From assembly GCA_914767715.1 (NCBI GenBank), contig OU612065.1:33914001-33978000 (forward strand): a stretch of 64,000 bases of DNA, given 5' to 3'. The translations under genes and the position numbers were made by a program. Of this stretch, positions 58,745 through 64,000 are shown in pieces (position 1 is the stretch's first letter; each line of letters opens with the position of its first letter). Below the pieces are notes generated by a model. It searched no databases, had not been told where the DNA came from, and saw only the letters and a list, made by a program, of their open reading frames with translations. Origin of the DNA: Membranipora membranacea (lineage: Eukaryota; Bryozoa; Gymnolaemata; Cheilostomatida; Membraniporidae).

Positions 58745-61313
58745 CTAAATCAAGAATGCCCCTCCCCGGCATCTTCTACACCTGAAGTTGGTCACTTCGT
58801 TTGTGAGGGGCTCAAAGGCTGTCCAGGGAATGTGGACGCACCCCCCCTGTGGAACCATTCCTTGCACTCCTCACACTCAATCATATCATCCGTATCCTGT
58901 CCAAAACGATTAAACGTTAGTCGGCAGGTGCAGTAGACCTAGAATATAAATAAAATTTTGCATGAGTATAATATATGTACTGAACATCTATGTACTGTTC
59001 ATACATTTTCTTTCATAATAGGTTAAAGTAAAATTTTTTATCGAAGAATGTCTAGCTCAAGTTATCTTTACCAAAATATTCACAAATGTGAGCTACTTTT
59101 TTATATTTATTGGACTAGTAACTTTTATTATATTATTGTTGAAGGTTTATAGATCTAAAATATGGCATTTTTGAGAAAACCGAAAGGGAGTGCTTGTGGT
59201 GTTAATGATCCTACATACCCGATACCATGTTACTTTGGTTGTTCTTCTACAGCGAGGCATGGCAACATCAACTTTAGGAAATACACTAAAACGACCCTGA
59301 GCCAGACAGTCGTGTAGGTGCTGTCTCATTGAAAGTTGGTCGTAGCTCGATTCCTGCGGGTCTCCACCAAACAAAACTTTGACCAAGTTAGCAACAGCAT
59401 GCAGGCCACAGTCATGGCTGTTACCTTGTTTTTGTACCATCAGCAGCTTTACATAGATCCTGCTCGCAGGTGTTTTCTCTAGGCCTACAGGAAGAAGAAA
59501 TAATGTATTAAAAACTTATATAACATATATCTTCTGACCTTGTAGCTTTCAGATCTGTAGCTAGTTTCACTCGCTGATGTTTATTAGACTTATCCTGGGT
59601 GAGCTGCAATTTTCAAATGCAGATAAAAAAGCCATGTTCGCGAAAATTTACAGTAAGACGAGATATTGGTAATAAAAAGTTGACCGAAACAAAGATAATG
59701 TAACTGGGTTTCTCACAACATACACACATGTGTACATACATTTTAATGCAATTTCCCGTACAATTTTCACTCCATTGGAGGTGTACGATATTGAGGTTGT
59801 CACTTCTGTGGAACATTACAACAGCAATACAGTGAGTAAGTCTATTTTGTTTGCAAAGATCAAGTGAGGTTTTCAACATTACAACAGCATAGAAACAGTA
59901 AAAAGCTAAACGAATCATTAGGGATACTCACAACAAAGCCTTGAAAAATGACGCAGCGGGATATTTTGATTGCAGCAGGACATCCAAGCTTTTTAGTATT
60001 CTGAGTACTCATCCGAGTTTTCTTGACCACTGGATGATCTTGATCCATGTCAATCTGAAATAACATAATATTGAAATGCCAAGTTGACTTCAATTTATCT
60101 TACGCAGTCATATTGTAGAAAGATTGGTTTTTATTTCTAGTTTTACCAGTTTTCAATCGTAAATTATTGCATTGTATTACTATTGACTAATCCTATGATA
60201 CAGGTGTCGGCTGGTATTTGATGATAGTTATGTCGTCTGTATATGTTTTAATCTAAATTAGTGTAAACAGAGAATTGTAATGGGCTAAGGGGAGTTCCAG
60301 TGTTTGTTAATAATGGATATGACAGATTATCTCCTACAATTGTTCTCCGGCTCATTTACTATTGATGCTTGTTAACTAACCAGTCACGATTATGTCTAGG
60401 TGATGCAGCATAGGTATCAAGGATCCAAAATCAAATTGCAAGTTTTTTAATAATTTTATTTCACGGTGAGTAAATATGTAGGTGCTGATCACTCAGTAAA
60501 TAAGTGGGCCGACCAACTTGCAAACATCAATGGGGAATTACACAGCCATGATGTGCGAGAGGTTTAATGCAAATCTATGGTTGAATTAAATCGTCAGGAA
60601 CCTCTGATAGTATTATCGTATCAATTCATATTCCAATCTCTTGCAAAACTGAAAAATATTCCCGAGAAGTTTTTTTCTGAGTAGCACACTTCTGGGTAGA
60701 CAAGCCTCTTGGTTAGGCATGGTAAATATTTGAACGTGATAGTAAGCTTACCGATCGCCTTTGTATTTCCTTTCTCTTATGAGCAGTATGATGATCTTTT
60801 CCATATAAACATTGCATGATCGCAGAAGACACATTCACTAAGGCTCTCCCACAATTATCAAAGCGCAGTCGGTGTTTACTAAAGTCAAAAGGATCTAAAA
60901 TAGACACACAGAACATATTTTCAAATACGGTAAATGTGAACTCTCAGTTGAATATATCTGCAGTATTTGTTCCCATCATTCAACTGCAGTGGTTTCTTCC
61001 TTGTTTGTGAGTTGTGACAGCACCATCGAGCGTTGTGATTTATTATTAAATGCAAGTAAGGTAGCACATGTCGCTGCTTAAATGAAAAGAAATGAGGCTG
61101 CAAAATGTTAAGAATATTCGACATCCCCAAACACCGGTTTTGAATAAGGCTAGGATGTATAATAAGCTACCCACCAAAATTCAGCTCACTAAGTGGTGTT
61201 TTCAGTTGCTTCGCTGTGTGGTCATTTGTGAAGGTAGTCCCTTGTCTTTCCTGCTCTTCTGAAATGAAGTCTAACACTAGCTGGAATGTTGGAAATGTTT
61301 TAGTAGTACACAT
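58745..61313 (-). pseudogene. Element-encoded protein: zinc region, Ulp1-like protease, PHD finger
   Basis: Minus-strand exon candidates: 61313-about 61172 (MCTTKTFPTFQLVLDFISEE), about 60896-60752 (DPFDFSKHRLRFDNCGRALV), 60054-59932 (KKLGCPAAIKISRCVIFQ, recalling the GCPA motif of CARF/FAR1-type DNA-binding regions), 59484-59219 and 58938-58745. Exon 59484-59219 has VQKQGNSHDCGLHAVANLV, the Gln and Asp-Cys-Gly signature of the Ulp1/SENP C48 proteases; the catalytic His was not located. Exon 58938-58745 is a PHD finger: VYCTC, MIECEECKEWFHRG, then FRCRRC after a frame change at a run of seven Cs on the plus strand (58841-58847). Such proteases cut SUMO-like modifiers; PHD fingers read histone tails. 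The frame change and uncertain joins make this copy probably inactive. Confidence 0.6.
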
Positions 61314-61582
61314 GTTGCAAAATATAGGATGTTTCTACAGAACTGAGCACATGTCAATGGCAATATCAGAATTTATATGTGCTATTACATAGACATATAT
61401 CATAAGCATATAAAGAGTGTTTGTAAGTATAAGACATCATAGTATACACAATTCTGATAAAACCATGTGCTTTCACAATGTTTGTATACAATAAGTAGCC
61501 AATAAAACAAGAGCAGCAAGCCACGCCTCTACTAGCAATCTGCGCCTCGACCTACCCTGCTATGTGGCTAACAAGCTCTTCC
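61246..61582 (-). repeat. Right 337-bp inverted repeat, containing the start codon of the encoded gene
   Basis: Begins CTTTCCTGCTCTTC. The minus-strand ATG at 61313-61311 starts a frame that leaves the repeat inward. Confidence 0.8.
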
Positions 61583-61794
61583 GTCAAAACCACTCAGTTT
61601 GTTTGATTATTGTTGAGCAGGAATGTAATATGGAGGATAGTGAGAGATTTATTTAGTTTTCAATCACAATTCAAATTAACAAAAAATATATTATAATTTA
61701 CAACATATGTTTTATTGGAAATATTGAGTATTGAGAACAAATAAAAAATGAGAAAATACGAGACAATGTATTGAAGAGATATATTTTCTCATTT

Positions 61795-63317
61795 TTAAGA
61801 TATATATTGGTAAACTCCTTGAAAGAATATTAGAAACTAGAATTAAAAATCATATTGAAACTAATAACCTACTTCCCCCGTTCCAACACGGATTTCGTAA
61901 AAACTACTCAACTGACACATATCTATTCCAATTAATATCATTCGTTGAACATAACAGAAAGAGTAAACAAAAAGTGGCTGCCCTGTTTCTCGATTTTCAA
62001 AAGGCTTTTGATTCCATCTGGCTTGAAGGAATGTTGTATAGATTGGTGGAGGTTGGTATTCCAATTCAACTTGTTAAGGTGTTTAGAAGTTTTCTATGCA
62101 ACAGAACTGTAAAGTTGCAAATTAATGACTACTGCTCCGAGGGGAAACCACATGTCATCGGCCTACCACAAGGTTCAGTCTTGTCACCAATTTTCTTTTC
62201 TATTTTTATTCGTGACATGGTATCCCCGGAACCAAATCAAATGCCACTGCAGTATGCAGACGATGCAACTATGCTATTTAATGCCCACAACAGTCAAACT
62301 CTCTGCGCAAATATAAATGACACAATTACTAAAATTCATCAATGGTTATTGAAATGGCGACTGAAACTAAACTGTTCTAAAACATCTCTTATTTTTTTCA
62401 ATCCTGAGGGCAATGAAACTCCTATTAAAATCTCAGACAATATCATTTCCCCATGCACCGAAACTAAAGTATTAGGTAGTACTATTGACAATAAACTTAA
62501 ATTTTCTACACACAAAGCCCATGCACAATACTCAATGCAACGAAAATGGAATATGTTGCTGCCTTTTATAAACTCTTTAACACCCAAAACCCTAAGAACA
62601 ATATACAACTCTGTCATCAAACCCTCAGGATTCTATTGCTCTCATCTATGGGACTCTGACAATCAATTAAACACATACAATTTTCTAAAAGGAATCACAG
62701 GCACTCCCCATAAACCACCAGAAGAATTTTTACATGTTGCCACTCAAATACTACCAACTAGACTCGATCATATCAAAGCACGTTTAAACCTTTTCAAAAG
62801 GATGTTCACCATAAATCAGATACCTTGGCATCACACAAACAGCACACTTTTTAAAAATTTTCTTGCCGATGTGTGCCGGTTACTAGGCACCCGTTCTCTC
62901 AAGCACGAGGATGTCAATGCGAAGGACTTTTCCAAAACTCTGATAAATAAACATGTAAAACAACTTTGGCTTTCCTCATGGGAAAGATTTTTTAAAACAC
63001 ATGATTATGGAGTATTATTTACCTCTGATTGTGAACCAAACCTCATTTTTAAAAATCCCCTGCCACTCGATCAAAATAAAAAACTCTTCGGATCCCTATG
63101 TGCTCTTCTCTCAGGCCATAGTAGACTCCAAGCACATATGTTCCTTTTAAAGCTAACCCATACACCCCTATGCCTTTGCTGGCAAGAGGACGAAACATCA
63201 GAGCATTTTCTCTTCGACTGCCACATTAACAACAACCCAAGAGAACAGCTCAATCCTCGCATAGGGGATGGGACAAATATAATAAATTATATAAGCGTAT
63301 GTCATCATGCTCCATAG
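61795..63317 (+). mobile_element. Non-LTR retrotransposon reverse transcriptase, 5'-truncated
   Basis: One open frame runs from about 61801 to the stop at 63317. It starts within the RT N-terminal region (GKLLERILETRI, then FQHGFRKNYSTD). RT motifs follow: ALFLDFQKAFDSIW, GLPQGSVLSPIFFSIFI and the catalytic LQYADDATMLF. A Cys/His end (LCLCWQEDETSEHFLFDC) resembles the C-terminus of Jockey/CR1-group elements. The endonuclease is missing at the 5' side, as expected of incomplete reverse transcription. The frame is intact, so insertion is fairly recent. A 3' UTR continues to about 63450 with AATAAA near 63419. Confidence 0.88.
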
Positions 63318-63710
63318 GAAGGTCTTATTGTCAATAACATCTCAATAATATATGCATCCATCATCACTAAAATAACCTCAAAGAAAATAATTTCTTTCCC
63401 TTTTATCACATAACAATTAAATAAAACTTGTGAAATTTTAGCATGCCTGCAAATAGAGGCTTTACTATTCATGATATCTATCATGAAAAGTTATTTTTAT
63501 CAGAATTATTATTATTATAAAGATAGTAGGGGGTTCACTAAAACGCGGAAATGCGGAATTTCTCTTGAAAGTACGCGTTGGCACGCGTGTTTCTCAGTTT
63601 TACGATGAAATGACTAAAATGCGGAAATTTGGAAAACACATTCTAATTGGTTAATTGAATCCTACCAAGCCAATCAGGGGTAGTCATCTCATTTTCTGCC
63701 TAATCCAAAA
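63318..63710. other. LINE 3' UTR and spacer
   Basis: AT-rich tail of the preceding element followed by about 180 bp of unrecognised sequence containing two ACGCG(T/G) motifs and repeated ATGCGGAAAT/ATGCGGAATT. Confidence 0.5.
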
Positions 63711-64000
63711 CATGGTCAGGATTTTGGTTGATGCTATTTTGACTGGACAACAACATCTCTACATAGGAGCTTGCTATAGACCCAATGTAGCAGACAAAAC
63801 AACCATCCCTCAGTTACGAAACTCTGTTGATAATATTTTAGCAGACAACCATAAAAACATCATCATCGCAGGTGACTTCAACCTACCAGGCTGGGACTGG
63901 ACTGCCATGCAACTCAAACCAAATTGCCCTCAACAATCAAACCATCAGGAATTCAAAGAACTACTAGACACTGCAGGTCTGACACAGCTTTTTAAAGAAC
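63711..64000 (+). mobile_element. Second non-LTR retrotransposon, endonuclease region, runs off window
   Basis: The frame from the ATG near 63712 reads HLYIGACYRPN and NIIIAGDFNLPGWDW, the conserved YRPP-like and GDFN motifs of the APE-type endonuclease found in LINE ORF2. It is open to the end of the window. The sequence upstream of about 63712 does not encode the earlier endonuclease motifs, so this copy is also 5'-truncated. Confidence 0.8.

Larger units (their letters stand above)
57736..61582. mobile_element. 3.85 kb element with 337-bp inverted repeats and 9-bp TSD (Mutator-like)
   Basis: Ends are GGGAGAGCTTGTTAG and, inverted, GGAAGAGCTTGTTAG. GTCAAAACC lies directly outside both (57727-57735 and 61583-61591), a perfect 9-bp target-site duplication, characteristic of the Mutator superfamily. 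Inverted repeats span 57736-58072 and 61246-61582 and differ at only a few sites. The minus strand encodes zinc-finger, Ulp1-like protease and PHD exons, but no recognisable transposase. Ulp1-type proteases are known in some Mutator-like elements, which supports the class. A LINE fragment sits inside at about 58150-58400. Confidence 0.75.

Overview
The window is nuclear DNA of an invertebrate animal. Genes are split into short exons with GT-AG introns, the conserved orthologues are metazoan (SNAPC3, EFTUD2, collagen-like Gly-X-Y), and most of the remaining sequence is transposon-derived: tRNA-type SINEs, non-LTR retrotransposons, MITEs, fold-back elements and three elements with long inverted repeats. 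An early-branching animal such as a sponge or cnidarian fits, but the sequence does not fix the phylum. Exon coordinates are my manual predictions from homology, splice consensus and phase.

1-22.6 kb, plus strand: a gene encoding leucine-rich repeats, a Roc GTPase, a COR domain and a C-terminal caspase. Ten exons join in frame from 1531 to the stop at 22544; the 5' end lies outside the window or was not found. The two upstream LRR exons sit in the two copies of a roughly 2.5-3 kb segmental duplication. The long intron before the Roc-COR exon holds a complete 6.8 kb integrase-type DNA transposon (8888-15708) with matching 5-bp target-site duplications. Its minus-strand gene appears to join a retroviral-type integrase, an OTU-like cysteine protease and an F-box.

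22.6-26.8 kb: no gene recognised; repeats and a MITE. 26.8-31.8 kb: the 5' half of EFTUD2 (U5 snRNP GTPase), with two in-frame stops, a missing splice acceptor and no 3' half, so probably a pseudogene or a damaged partial copy. 32.3-34.5 kb: a small collagen-like membrane protein gene of five exons, about 233 residues.

34.5-41.7 kb: repeat-rich and gene-poor, with a perfect 194-bp tandem duplication, a large inverted repeat and a hairpin. 41.7-46.1 kb: an intact SNAPC3 gene of seven coding exons (417 residues). 46.1-57.7 kb: an exon-like tandem array, SINEs, palindromes and a 2.7 kb element with 8-bp TSDs and a possible P/THAP9-like transposase remnant.

57.7-61.6 kb: a 3.85 kb element with two 337-bp inverted repeats and perfect 9-bp TSDs, encoding an Ulp1-like (C48) protease and a PHD finger. 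61.8-64 kb: a 5'-truncated non-LTR retrotransposon reverse transcriptase, then the endonuclease of a second one running off the end.

The strongest candidates for something undescribed are the Roco-caspase fusion and, second, the integrase-OTU-F-box transposon gene sitting in one of its introns.
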